Source: Sphingomonadales bacterium
GTDB lineage: Bacteria; Pseudomonadota; Alphaproteobacteria; Sphingomonadales; Sphingomonadaceae
DNA length: 30,013 bases
NCBI GenBank assembly: GCA_018971065.1
Contig: JAGWVC010000045.1
Location: 1 to 30,013, forward strand
Reading direction: 5' to 3'
Shown here: piece by piece, positions 14,051 through 20,920 of the stretch
Numbering within the stretch: position 1 is the stretch's first letter
How the letters are laid out: each line of letters opens with the position of its first letter
Program-made: the position numbers and the translations under genes
The notes under the pieces: generated by a model
What the model saw: only the letters and a program-made list of their open reading frames with translations
Database searches by the model: none
Told to the model about the DNA's origin: nothing

Positions 14051-16399
14051 ATGGTTACCCCATCCGAGAACCCGCAGCGATACGACGCGCTATCCGCGTT
14101 CGCCGTGCTGGGCATCGGCAATGGCAGCGACGAGGAATGGATCAGGCTGCGCGGGCTGCAATATGCCCGCCTGGGCGAAGCCGGCCTGTTGCGCATGGTC
14201 AGCCACGCCGCCGCCGCGCTGGCCACCGCCTGGTTGCTGCAAGGCGTGCTGCCGACGGCGATCATCGCCGTCTGGCTGGTCGCGCTGGTGGGCACGCTGG
14301 TCTACGGTGCGCGCTGCGACCGCGTGCTGGCCGATTCCGACCGGCGGCAGATGACCCGTGACGAATTCTGGCGACAGGCCGGCGCCACCGTCGCGCTGGG
14401 CCTGATCTGGGCGGCGCCGACGATCTACTTTACGCACCACGCCTCGCATTACGCGCGGCTGGAGTTGTGGACGATCCTGGCGATGCTGATGACGGCATCG
14501 GCGGTGGTGATACCGGCGGCACCGCTGGCAACGCTGCTGTTTTCCAGCGTCGTCGGTTCGGCCGCCGTCTACTCGTTCGCGTCGGTGGGAATCTGGCCGA
14601 TGGCGGCGCTGACCCCGGTGTTCGTGGCGGTGATCATGCTTGGCGCCATCGAGAATTCGCGGAATTTCCTGCTCTCGCGCCTGGCCGAGGCGGGGGTGGC
14701 GGACCGCAACGAAGTGGTGTCGCTGCTGCTGCGCGAGTTCGAGGAGGCCGACGCCGACTGGCTGTGGGAAACCGATACCGCGCGCCGGGTGCGCGGCGTC
14801 AGCCGGCGGTTCTGCTATGCGCTGGGCGGCGAATCCGTCGAGATCGAGGGGCGCAGCTTCATCCAGTTGATCGCCGGCCGGTCCTGGGAAACTGGCCAGT
14901 TCCATGCCTCGCTGCGTGATCTGGCCGAACGGATGAAGCGCCGCGAGCATTTTGCCAACCTGCTGGTGCGGGTGGAGATCGACAACGCGCAGCGCTGGTG
15001 GGAAATTTCGGGCACGCCGCGTTTCGACGAAACCGGGCAGTTCGACGGCTATCGCGGCGTCGGCTCGGACGTGACGCTGCAGCGCGAAAGCTCGGACAAG
15101 ATTGCGTGGATGGCGCGTTACGACACGCTGACCGGGCTGCCGAACCGGATGATGCTGACCGAGACGCTGGGCGAGGCGATGCGCTATGCCGACCAGTGGC
15201 GCACGCGCTGTTCGTTCCTGATGATCGACCTCGACCGCTTCAAGGCGGTCAACGACACGTTGGGGCATCAGGTGGGCGACCAGTTGCTGGCCTGCGTGTC
15301 GTCGCGGCTGAAGCAGTTGATGACCGATAACGAGTTGTGCGGCCGTCTGGGCGGTGACGAGTTCGGCGTGGTGGTGCGTGATGCGTCCGAACCGGGCCGC
15401 GTTGACCGGGTGGCGCAGGCGGTGATCGATCGCCTGTCCGAGCCCTATCTGGTCGATAACCACACCTTGTATGTCGGCGCCAGCGTCGGTTCGGCGATCG
15501 GGCCGCGTGACGGATCGACCGTCGAGACGCTGATGCGCAATGCCGATCTGGCGCTCTACCGCGCCAAGGACCAGGGCGGCGGCGTCCATTGCACGTACGA
15601 ACCATCGCTCCATGCCCAGGCCGAGGAACGGCGCAAGCTGGAATTCTCGCTGCGCCGGGCGCTGGAACGCGACGAATTCCAGCTCAACTTCCAGCCGGTG
15701 GTCGATGCCCACGACGAGCACGTCGTCAGCTTCGAGGCGCTGCTGCGCTGGAAAAGCCCCGAGCATGGCATGGTCAGCCCGGTGAAGTTCGTGCCCTTGG
15801 CGGAGGATACCCGGCTGATCGTGCCGATCGGCGAATGGGTCATGCGCGAGGCCTGCAAGCAGGCGATGCGCTGGCCCTCGCATGTCAAGGTGGCGGTGAA
15901 CGTGTCGGGCGAACAGTTGCTCGATCCCGAGCTGATCCCTTGCGTGGTGCGCGCGTTGTCGGTCGCCGGGCTGCCGCCGCAGCGGCTGGAAATCGAGGTG
16001 ACCGAGAGCATCTTCCTGCGCGACGCGACGATGGCGCGCGGCGCGCTGGAGAAGATCATGGCGCTGGGTTGCGGCGTGGCGCTGGACGATTTCGGCACCG
16101 GCTATTCGTCGCTGGGCTACCTCCGCAAGCTGCACTTCTCGACGATCAAGGTGGACCGCACTTTCGTGCAGGGCGCGGCGCAAGGGTCGCCCGAAAGCCT
16201 GGCGATCATCCGCGCGGTGGTGGCGATGGCGGACAGCCTGGAAATGTCCACGACCGCCGAGGGCGTGGAAACCACGTCCGAACTGGCGCTGGTGCGGGCG
16301 CTGGGCTGCCGCAAGATCCAGGGGTACTACTTCGGCCGGCCGATGAGCGCCGACGATGCCGCCGCGCTGTTCGACCAGCCGGGGATGAAGCGGGCTTAG
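14051..16399 (+). CDS. Membrane-anchored PAS-GGDEF-EAL protein (cyclic di-GMP turnover)
   Basis: A 782-residue inner-membrane signalling protein. An N-terminal membrane region with five or six helices (about 45-200) is followed by a PAS-like sensor (about 233-345), a GGDEF domain with intact GGDEF at 434-438, and an EAL domain with Glu562-Ala-Leu in FEALLRW. The EAL catalytic set looks complete (VNVSG, EVTES, DDFGTGYSS, IKVDR, AEGVE). Both synthesis and hydrolysis of cyclic di-GMP are therefore possible. The inhibitory RxxD site expected five residues before GGDEF reads TDNE (425-428). The start is uncertain: ATG 14051 has no clear ribosome site, GTG 13991 is possible, and the frame opens at 13871 in sequence that looks non-coding. 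Confidence 0.88.
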   Translation: MVTPSENPQRYDALSAFAVLGIGNGSDEEWIRLRGLQYARLGEAGLLRMVSHAAAALATAWLLQGVLPTAIIAVWLVALVGTLVYGARCDRVLADSDRRQMTRDEFWRQAGATVALGLIWAAPTIYFTHHASHYARLELWTILAMLMTASAVVIPAAPLATLLFSSVVGSAAVYSFASVGIWPMAALTPVFVAVIMLGAIENSRNFLLSRLAEAGVADRNEVVSLLLREFEEADADWLWETDTARRVRGVSRRFCYALGGESVEIEGRSFIQLIAGRSWETGQFHASLRDLAERMKRREHFANLLVRVEIDNAQRWWEISGTPRFDETGQFDGYRGVGSDVTLQRESSDKIAWMARYDTLTGLPNRMMLTETLGEAMRYADQWRTRCSFLMIDLDRFKAVNDTLGHQVGDQLLACVSSRLKQLMTDNELCGRLGGDEFGVVVRDASEPGRVDRVAQAVIDRLSEPYLVDNHTLYVGASVGSAIGPRDGSTVETLMRNADLALYRAKDQGGGVHCTYEPSLHAQAEERRKLEFSLRRALERDEFQLNFQPVVDAHDEHVVSFEALLRWKSPEHGMVSPVKFVPLAEDTRLIVPIGEWVMREACKQAMRWPSHVKVAVNVSGEQLLDPELIPCVVRALSVAGLPPQRLEIEVTESIFLRDATMARGALEKIMALGCGVALDDFGTGYSSLGYLRKLHFSTIKVDRTFVQGAAQGSPESLAIIRAVVAMADSLEMSTTAEGVETTSELALVRALGCRKIQGYYFGRPMSADDAAALFDQPGMKRA

Positions 16400-16400
16400 A

Positions 16401-16446
16401 GCATCGTGCGAAAAAGTGGGAACCGGTTTTTCGCCGAAAACGATGC
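16401..16446. repeat. Palindromic intergenic element (REP-like)
   Basis: Two nested inverted arms: GCATCGT (16401-16407) with ACGATGC (16440-16446), and GCGAAAAA (16408-16415) with TTTTTCGC (16427-16434), around the core GTGGGAACCGG. CGAAA (16435-16439) bulges on one side. Similar palindromes with a GTGGGAACCGG-type core are scattered between genes in many alphaproteobacteria. It begins one base after the GGDEF-EAL stop codon. It is the only copy I see in the window. Confidence 0.65.
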
Positions 16447-16458
16447 GACAACCAACAC

Positions 16459-16489
16459 GTAGAGCGGGTTGCCGTGCAGCCCGCTCTAC
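16459..16489. terminator. Hairpin between convergent GGDEF-EAL and purQ genes
   Basis: GTAGAGCGGG (16459-16468) and CCCGCTCTAC (16480-16489) form a perfect 10-base-pair stem with an 11-base loop. It lies between the ends of two convergent genes and could serve both directions. The flank on the purQ-sense side is GTGTTGGTTG, moderately T-rich; the other side lacks a T-run. A short direct repeat, CGCTTAAG, follows at about 16494-16510. Confidence 0.6.
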
Positions 16490-16505
16490 GTACGCTTAAG
16501 TGCGC

Positions 16506-17186
16506 TTAAGCCCCCACTAGCCCGCGCACGATGCCGTCGAACAGCACGCGGCCATCGCGGCCGCCGTGCGCAGGCTCGATCATGCGTTCGGGGTGCGGCA
16601 TCATGCCCAGCACGTTGCCCTGTTCCGAAAGCACGCCGGCGATCTGCCGGGCTGAGCCGTTGACCGGCTCGGCATAGCGGAACGCGACGCGACCTTCGCC
16701 TTCGAGGCGATCGAGCGTCGCTTCGTCGGCCTGGTAGTTGCCGTCGTGGTGCGCCACCGGAATGGTGATGCGCTGCCCGGGCAGATAGCCGCGCGTGAAC
16801 GGCGACTGGGTGTTGGCGACGGTGAGCGCGACATCGCGGCAGACGAAGCGGATGCCGGCGTTGCGCATCAATGCGCCGGGCAGCAGGCCCGATTCGGTGA
16901 GGACCTGAAAGCCGTTGCACACGCCCAGCACGGCGACGCCGCGCCCCGCCGCCTCGACGACGGCGCGCATGATCGGCGAACGCGCGGCCATTGCGCCCGA
17001 GCGCAGGTAATCGCCATAGGAAAAGCCGCCGGGCAGGGCGATGAGGTCAAGCCCCTGCGGTAGTTCGGCATCGCGGTGCCACACGCGGTGGACCGTGCCG
17101 CCGCAGACGTCCTCGATCGCCACCGCCATGTCACGGTCGCAGTTCGAGCCGGGGAAAGTGATGACGGCGGCGGAAAAGCTTTTCAT
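16506..17186 (-). CDS. purQ: Phosphoribosylformylglycinamidine synthase subunit PurQ (glutaminase)
   Basis: A 226-residue class I glutamine amidotransferase subunit that supplies ammonia to PurL for formylglycinamidine ribonucleotide synthesis, step four of purine biosynthesis. The N-terminus [13 protein letters not shown], the nucleophile-elbow GVCNGFQVL with the catalytic Cys, [14 protein letters not shown], and the C-terminal MMPHPERM carrying the His-Glu pair are all present. The length is typical of the small separate PurQ used with PurS and small PurL. Its ATG shares one base with the purS stop (TGATG at 17184-17188), indicating coupled translation. purL is not in the window. Confidence 0.97.
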   Translation of the reverse strand: MKSFSAAVITFPGSNCDRDMAVAIEDVCGGTVHRVWHRDAELPQGLDLIALPGGFSYGDYLRSGAMAARSPIMRAVVEAAGRGVAVLGVCNGFQVLTESGLLPGALMRNAGIRFVCRDVALTVANTQSPFTRGYLPGQRITIPVAHHDGNYQADEATLDRLEGEGRVAFRYAEPVNGSARQIAGVLSEQGNVLGMMPHPERMIEPAHGGRDGRVLFDGIVRGLVGA

Positions 17187-17422
17187 CAGGCGGCCACCCG
17201 TTCGATCCGGTAATTCTCGATCACCATGTTGGCGAGCAGCTTGCTGGCCATTTCGTCCAGCGCGGCGTCGGTAACGGTGTCGTCCACTTCCAGTTCGATC
17301 AGCTTGCCGGCGCGCACATCGTGGACGCCGGTGTGGCCCAGACCCTCGATGGCGTGGTGGATGGCGCGGCCCTGCGGATCGAGCACACCGTTCTTGAGGC
17401 TGACGTAGACGCGGACCTTCAT
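17186..17422 (-). CDS. purS: Phosphoribosylformylglycinamidine synthase subunit PurS
   Basis: A 78-residue PurS, the small bridging subunit that holds PurQ and PurL together. The typical features are [39 protein letters not shown] and a C-terminal [13 protein letters not shown]. It precedes purQ with overlapping stop and start. Upstream, on the coding strand, the sequence before ATG 17422 includes CCCCCGCG but no strong ribosome site stands out. About 130 bases separate it from the dehydrogenase-fusion gene, enough for its own promoter, though none is obvious. Confidence 0.96.
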   Translation of the reverse strand: MKVRVYVSLKNGVLDPQGRAIHHAIEGLGHTGVHDVRAGKLIELEVDDTVTDAALDEMASKLLANMVIENYRIERVAA

Positions 17423-17514
17423 CGCGGGGGCCTTTCGACTGGCAGTATGGCACGTTTGGATTCGCGGCCGCCTATGCCCCCGGATCGCCTGCGGGGCAAG
17501 GTTCCTGCGTCATC

Positions 17515-17546
17515 GGGGCGGGGGTGACGGTCGCTTTTCCCCGCCC
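17515..17546 (-). terminator. GC-rich hairpin after the dehydrogenase-SnoaL gene
   Basis: GGGCGGGG (17516-17523) can pair with CCCCGCCC (17539-17546), four bases beyond the dehydrogenase stop on the minus strand, with a 15-base loop. There is no T-run after it, so it is at best a weak or factor-dependent stop between this gene and purS. Confidence 0.35.
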
Positions 17547-17550
17547 TTGC

Positions 17551-18741
17551 TCAGCCGCGCATGTAGACGCCCAGCGACCTGATCCTGCCCGCGTCGTCGA
17601 AGCGGTAGTGGTTGGTGGTCTGCCGCACCGTGCCGTCGGGCAGGGCGGCGGCGATTTCCACCGCGATGCCCTCGCTGCCGACGAAGCGCGCGCCGGGGGT
17701 GGGGTAGGGCGAGCCGGAGGCGAACACGGCTTCATGGGTGGCGCGGATCGCCACCTTGCCGGTGAAGGCCTTGCCATTGGGCAGGGTGAAGGTGGCATCC
17801 TCGGCATAAAGCGCCATCAGCGCGTCGATGTCCTTGGCGCGGATCGCGGCGAAGTAGCCATCGACGGTGGCGTTCGGATCGGCGGGCGCGGGCTGGCCGG
17901 CGGTTTCGGCGATGGCACGGCGGATGCGGGCCAGCATGACATCGCACGACGCCAGCAGGCCGGTCAGCGATTCGGGGTGCGCGGCGGCGGGCAGGTCGCG
18001 GCAGTGATCGACGTCCTTTTTCAGCAGGTCGTGCAGCGTTTCCAGCGAGCCGGTGGCGCCGGTGCCCTCGCGCGGCAGCACCATGCGCGGGCCGACCCCC
18101 AGCGCGAAGCTTTGCGCCGAGCCGGCATTGAACGCGGCGGTGATCTGGTCGCGATCGAACCCCATGTCCAGCGCGACATCGATGATGGCGGCGGACATGC
18201 CGTAGTTGGCGATGGAGATCAGGTTGTTGAGCAGCTTGCCTTCCTGTCCGCGCCCGACCGGGCCAAGGTGCGAGGTGCGCTTGCCGATCGCGTCGAGCCA
18301 GGGCGTGGCGCGGGCGATATCGGCATCGGTGCCGCCGACATAGAGCGACAGCGCGCCCTCGATCGCGGCCGGGCCGCCGCCCGAAACGCCGACATCGACG
18401 AAGCCGACGCCGTGTTCGGCCGCCTTGGCGGCAAGACGTTGGGCCAGTTCGGGCGAGACGGTGGAGTGCAGGATGACGGTGTTGCCGGCACCGAGCGCGG
18501 CGAACAGCGCGCCGTCTCCGCACAGCGATTCGAGCTGCTCATCGGTGCGCACGCAGATGCCGAGCAGTTCCGAGGCGCGGGCGGTGGCGATGGGATCGGC
18601 CGAGCGGGCGGTGCCGGGTTCGTCGAACGCTGCGAGCATTTCGGGCGAGACATCGCAGCCGGTGACGGTGAACCCGCAGCGGGCGAGGCGCCGGGCGATG
18701 GGCGCGCCCATGCTGCCGAGGCCGATGAATCCTGCTTTCAT
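17551..18741 (-). CDS. Beta-hydroxyacid dehydrogenase family protein fused to a SnoaL-like domain
   Basis: A 396-residue protein in two parts. Residues 1-275 form a 6-phosphogluconate/3-hydroxyisobutyrate dehydrogenase-type oxidoreductase: nucleotide loop GLGSMG (7-12), substrate motif DVGVSGG (116-122), catalytic-position Lys169 in GQEGKLLNN, and Lys242 in KKDVDH. After an Ala/Pro linker, residues about 291-396 form a SnoaL/NTF2-like cone (ATVDGYFAAIRAKDIDALMALYAEDATF, ending in RIRSLGVYMRG). The frame is continuous across the junction. ATG 18741 has GGGAG upstream. Arg31 is absent after the second strand (CDVSPE), suggesting NAD rather than NADP. The substrate is unknown. SnoaL domains bind small hydrophobic ligands, so it may act as a second active site or a lid. 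Confidence 0.85.
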   Translation of the reverse strand: MKAGFIGLGSMGAPIARRLARCGFTVTGCDVSPEMLAAFDEPGTARSADPIATARASELLGICVRTDEQLESLCGDGALFAALGAGNTVILHSTVSPELAQRLAAKAAEHGVGFVDVGVSGGGPAAIEGALSLYVGGTDADIARATPWLDAIGKRTSHLGPVGRGQEGKLLNNLISIANYGMSAAIIDVALDMGFDRDQITAAFNAGSAQSFALGVGPRMVLPREGTGATGSLETLHDLLKKDVDHCRDLPAAAHPESLTGLLASCDVMLARIRRAIAETAGQPAPADPNATVDGYFAAIRAKDIDALMALYAEDATFTLPNGKAFTGKVAIRATHEAVFASGSPYPTPGARFVGSEGIAVEIAAALPDGTVRQTTNHYRFDDAGRIRSLGVYMRG

Positions 18742-18929
18742 GGGTGTCGCTCCCGGAATTGGCTGGCTTGTTGCGGGGAGGATAATCGGGCCGGCGGGGG
18801 AGGGGCAACCGTGGGGGCGTTATGCGGGGGGGCTGCCGGCGGTGCAGAGGGAGGCGACGGACGGCATCAGCGCGAGAATGGCAGTTTAGGTGATGTGGGA
18901 AAATTTCGGGGGTGCAGCTTGCGACCCAG

Positions 18930-18957
18930 TTGCGGTCATTCAGTGATGCGCTAATCT
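18930..18957 (+). promoter_or_regulatory. Candidate promoter for the small lipoprotein gene
   Basis: TTGCGG (18930-18935) and TAATCT (18952-18957) are separated by 16 bases. A start site about seven bases after the second hexamer would fall on the A of the ATG at 18964, implying a leaderless transcript, consistent with no clear ribosome site. Both hexamers are imperfect. Confidence 0.3.
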
Positions 18958-18963
18958 TGTAAG

Positions 18964-19263
18964 ATGAAAACCTATATATTTCTGATCAGCGCAGCCTTGT
19001 TGCTCAATGGTTGCGATATGATTCGGATGGTGCTTCCACGCCACGGCGCAACGGATGCGCAAGCGCGAGCTGCAATGCAAAAATGCGGCATTATACCTGA
19101 TAGCATTGGTTGGACGGTACGAGAGGACGGTACTTTCGCTTTTGGTAGGAAGAGCGCCAATGCTGCGCCGATGACTGAAACGCAAGACGAGTGCCTAGTC
19201 CGCTGGGCTGAGGACAACAGGATCAAGATCGCATTTATTGGCTGGGAAACAGGACCTCGCTAA
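18964..19263 (+). CDS. Small predicted lipoprotein of unknown function
   Basis: A 99-residue protein with a lipoprotein signal: Lys2, a hydrophobic stretch YIFLISAALLL and the lipobox LNGC with Cys17 as the lipidation site. The mature part has two further cysteines (about residues 41 and 76) and no family I recognise; IGWTVREDGTFAFG suggests a short beta-hairpin. By hand count the gene is about 52% GC against roughly two thirds for neighbours, and it uses rarer AT-rich codons such as ATA and TTG. It is the only plus-strand gene between 16506 and the right end. This points to recent acquisition or a fast-evolving orphan. Coding status is supported mainly by the convincing lipobox. Confidence 0.6.
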   Translation: MKTYIFLISAALLLNGCDMIRMVLPRHGATDAQARAAMQKCGIIPDSIGWTVREDGTFAFGRKSANAAPMTETQDECLVRWAEDNRIKIAFIGWETGPR

Positions 19264-19353
19264 CGTCCGCTAACCACCCCATTTCGGCCGTTGCAGACAC
19301 TGCCAGTCAACTGGGAAAGCCGTCGTCGTGACGGGAGGCTATCCGTCCACCGC

Positions 19354-19389
19354 TGGCTTTGCTTCGGCCAGTGAGGCGAAGCAAAGCCA
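19354..19389. repeat. Perfect 13-bp inverted repeat in the spacer after the lipoprotein gene
   Basis: TGGCTTTGCTTCG (19354-19366) and CGAAGCAAAGCCA (19377-19389) form a perfect stem with a 10-base loop. It stands about 90 bases after the lipoprotein stop. It could end transcription from either side, but no T-run follows, so it may instead be a mobile REP-like hairpin together with the adjacent element. Confidence 0.6.
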
Positions 19390-19390
19390 A

Positions 19391-19451
19391 ATCCCGGATC
19401 AAGTCCGGGATGCCGAACCGGGGTGCCGGGATGGCTGAACTGGGGTGTCGG
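19391..19451. repeat. REP-like palindrome and degenerate tandem repeat
   Basis: ATCCCGGA (19391-19398) and TCCGGGAT (19404-19411) form a hairpin with loop TCAAG; this motif resembles a palindrome widespread between alphaproteobacterial genes. It is followed by two copies of an 18-base unit at 19412-19429 and 19434-19451, starting GCCGAACC and GCTGAACT, that differ at three positions, each C to T. The period is 22 bases. Confidence 0.6.
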
Positions 19452-19502
19452 CGCCGCTAACGCCCCGGTGCACGGGTTGCGCGACGCCAAGGTGTCGGGG
19501 GT

Positions 19503-19525
19503 GCAGGGGGAATGATTCCCCCTGC
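19503..19525 (-). terminator. Hairpin downstream of the outer-membrane factor gene
   Basis: GCAGGGGGAAT (19503-19513) and ATTCCCCCTGC (19515-19525) are exact inverse copies around a single base, giving a strong stem of about ten pairs, 15 bases after the outer-membrane factor stop. The sequence after it in the minus direction is ACCCCCG, so this is not a classical U-tract terminator. Confidence 0.55.
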
Positions 19526-19540
19526 TTCAACCCTTGTCCT

Positions 19541-20920
19541 TCACTCCCCGGGTGTATCCGCGCCCAGCGAGCGGTAGAGTTCCACCAGGTTGATCGCCCG
19601 CGTTGCCTCGGTGTTAGTGGCCGTCCGGCGCGCGGTGTAGAGCGCCTGCTGGGCGGTCAGGCTGTCGAGATACGAGGCGATGCCGCCGGTGTAGCGATGG
19701 TTGGCCAGCGTCGCGTTCTCGCTGGCGGCGGCAAGGCCATTGCGGGTGGCGGCGCGTTCGGCGTCGATGGTGGCGCGGCGGGCCAGGGTGTTGGCCACAT
19801 CCTTGAACGCCGACTGGATCGCCTTCTGGTATTGCGCCAGCGCGGCGTCGGCCTGCGCCCGGGCCAGCGCGACCCCGGCCTTGCCCTTGCCGGCGCTGAA
19901 GATCGGGTAGCTGGCCGCGCCGCCAGCGCTCCACGAGAACGCGCCACCGGTGAACAGGGTGGACAGCGCGGTGCTGGCGACGCCGAACGCGGCGGTCAGG
20001 CTGATCTTCGGGAACAGCGCGGCGCGGGCGGCGCCGATATTGGCGTTGGCGGATTTCAGGCTGTATTCGGCGGCGACCACGTCGGGCCGCTTCAGCAGCA
20101 CGCTGGAATCGAGGCCGACGGGCACTTCGCCCAGCCGGGCAGCGGCGTCCTCGATGCTCAGCGGCAGGTCCGCCGGCGCCGGCTCGTCGCCCAGCAACAG
20201 GCGTAGCGCGTTTGCGTCCTGCGCGACCAGCGTAGTCTGGCGGGCGATGTCGGCCTGCGCGGTGGCGCGGACGATCTCGGCCTGGCGCTGGTCGCTGAGC
20301 GGGGCGATGCCGCCGGTGACTCGCTTGGTGGTCAGCGTCACCTGGTCGTCGGCGGTGCGCGCGGTATCCTGCGCGATGGCCAGCAGGCTGCGATCGGCCC
20401 CCAGCGTGATCCACGCTTCGGCCACCGACGCGACCAGCGCCAGCCGGGTGGCGCGGGCGGTGGCGACGGTGGCCAAGGTTTTCTGGCGCTGCACGTCGGT
20501 GAGCGAGCGGACGCGGCCGAACAGGTCCAGCTCCCACGCCGAAACCCCGCCGCCGACGCTGAAGCTGTCGCCGGGCGTGCGCGCGGCATCGCCGCCGCTG
20601 CGGGTGTAGGCGGCGCTGGCGTCCAACTCGGGGAACAGCGACGCGCGTTGGGTGCGGTATTGCGCGCGGGCGGCGTCGATGTTAGCCAGCGCCAGCGCCA
20701 CGTCCTGGTTGTGCGCCAGCGCCTGTTCGACAAGGCGTTGCAGGCGCGGATCGGCCAGCGCCGCGTGCCAGCCATAGCCGGGCAGGGTGGCTTCGGACTG
20801 GCGCAGCGCCGGATCGCCGGGCCAGGTGGCGGGCACGGCCGGCGCGGGGCGCTGGTAATGCGGCGCCATCGAGCAGGCGGCGAGGCTGGCGGTCAGCAGC
20901 AGGGTCAGCGGGCGCTTCAT
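19541..20920 (-). CDS. RND efflux outer-membrane lipoprotein (NodT/OprM family)
   Basis: A 459-residue outer-membrane factor forming the exit duct of a tripartite pump. A lipoprotein signal ends in LAAC (Cys16), followed by the family start MAPHYQRPAPAVPATW. Two outer-membrane-efflux repeats follow with long coiled helices (for example LVEQALAHNQDVALALANIDAARAQ and the C-terminal YQKAIQSAFKDVANTLA) and the barrel-strand marker SWELD-like SAWELDLFGRVRS. ATG 20920 overlaps the pump gene stop as ATGA. The frame runs on to 22183, but that part is a shadow of the pump gene. It is the last gene of the adaptor-pump-duct operon. Confidence 0.94.
   Translation of the reverse strand: MKRPLTLLLTASLAACSMAPHYQRPAPAVPATWPGDPALRQSEATLPGYGWHAALADPRLQRLVEQALAHNQDVALALANIDAARAQYRTQRASLFPELDASAAYTRSGGDAARTPGDSFSVGGGVSAWELDLFGRVRSLTDVQRQKTLATVATARATRLALVASVAEAWITLGADRSLLAIAQDTARTADDQVTLTTKRVTGGIAPLSDQRQAEIVRATAQADIARQTTLVAQDANALRLLLGDEPAPADLPLSIEDAAARLGEVPVGLDSSVLLKRPDVVAAEYSLKSANANIGAARAALFPKISLTAAFGVASTALSTLFTGGAFSWSAGGAASYPIFSAGKGKAGVALARAQADAALAQYQKAIQSAFKDVANTLARRATIDAERAATRNGLAAASENATLANHRYTGGIASYLDSLTAQQALYTARRTATNTEATRAINLVELYRSLGADTPGE

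Noticed and set aside
14090..16183. 697-codon minus-strand frame opposite the GGDEF-EAL gene
   Set aside because: Shadow composition and complete overlap with a gene with intact catalytic motifs.
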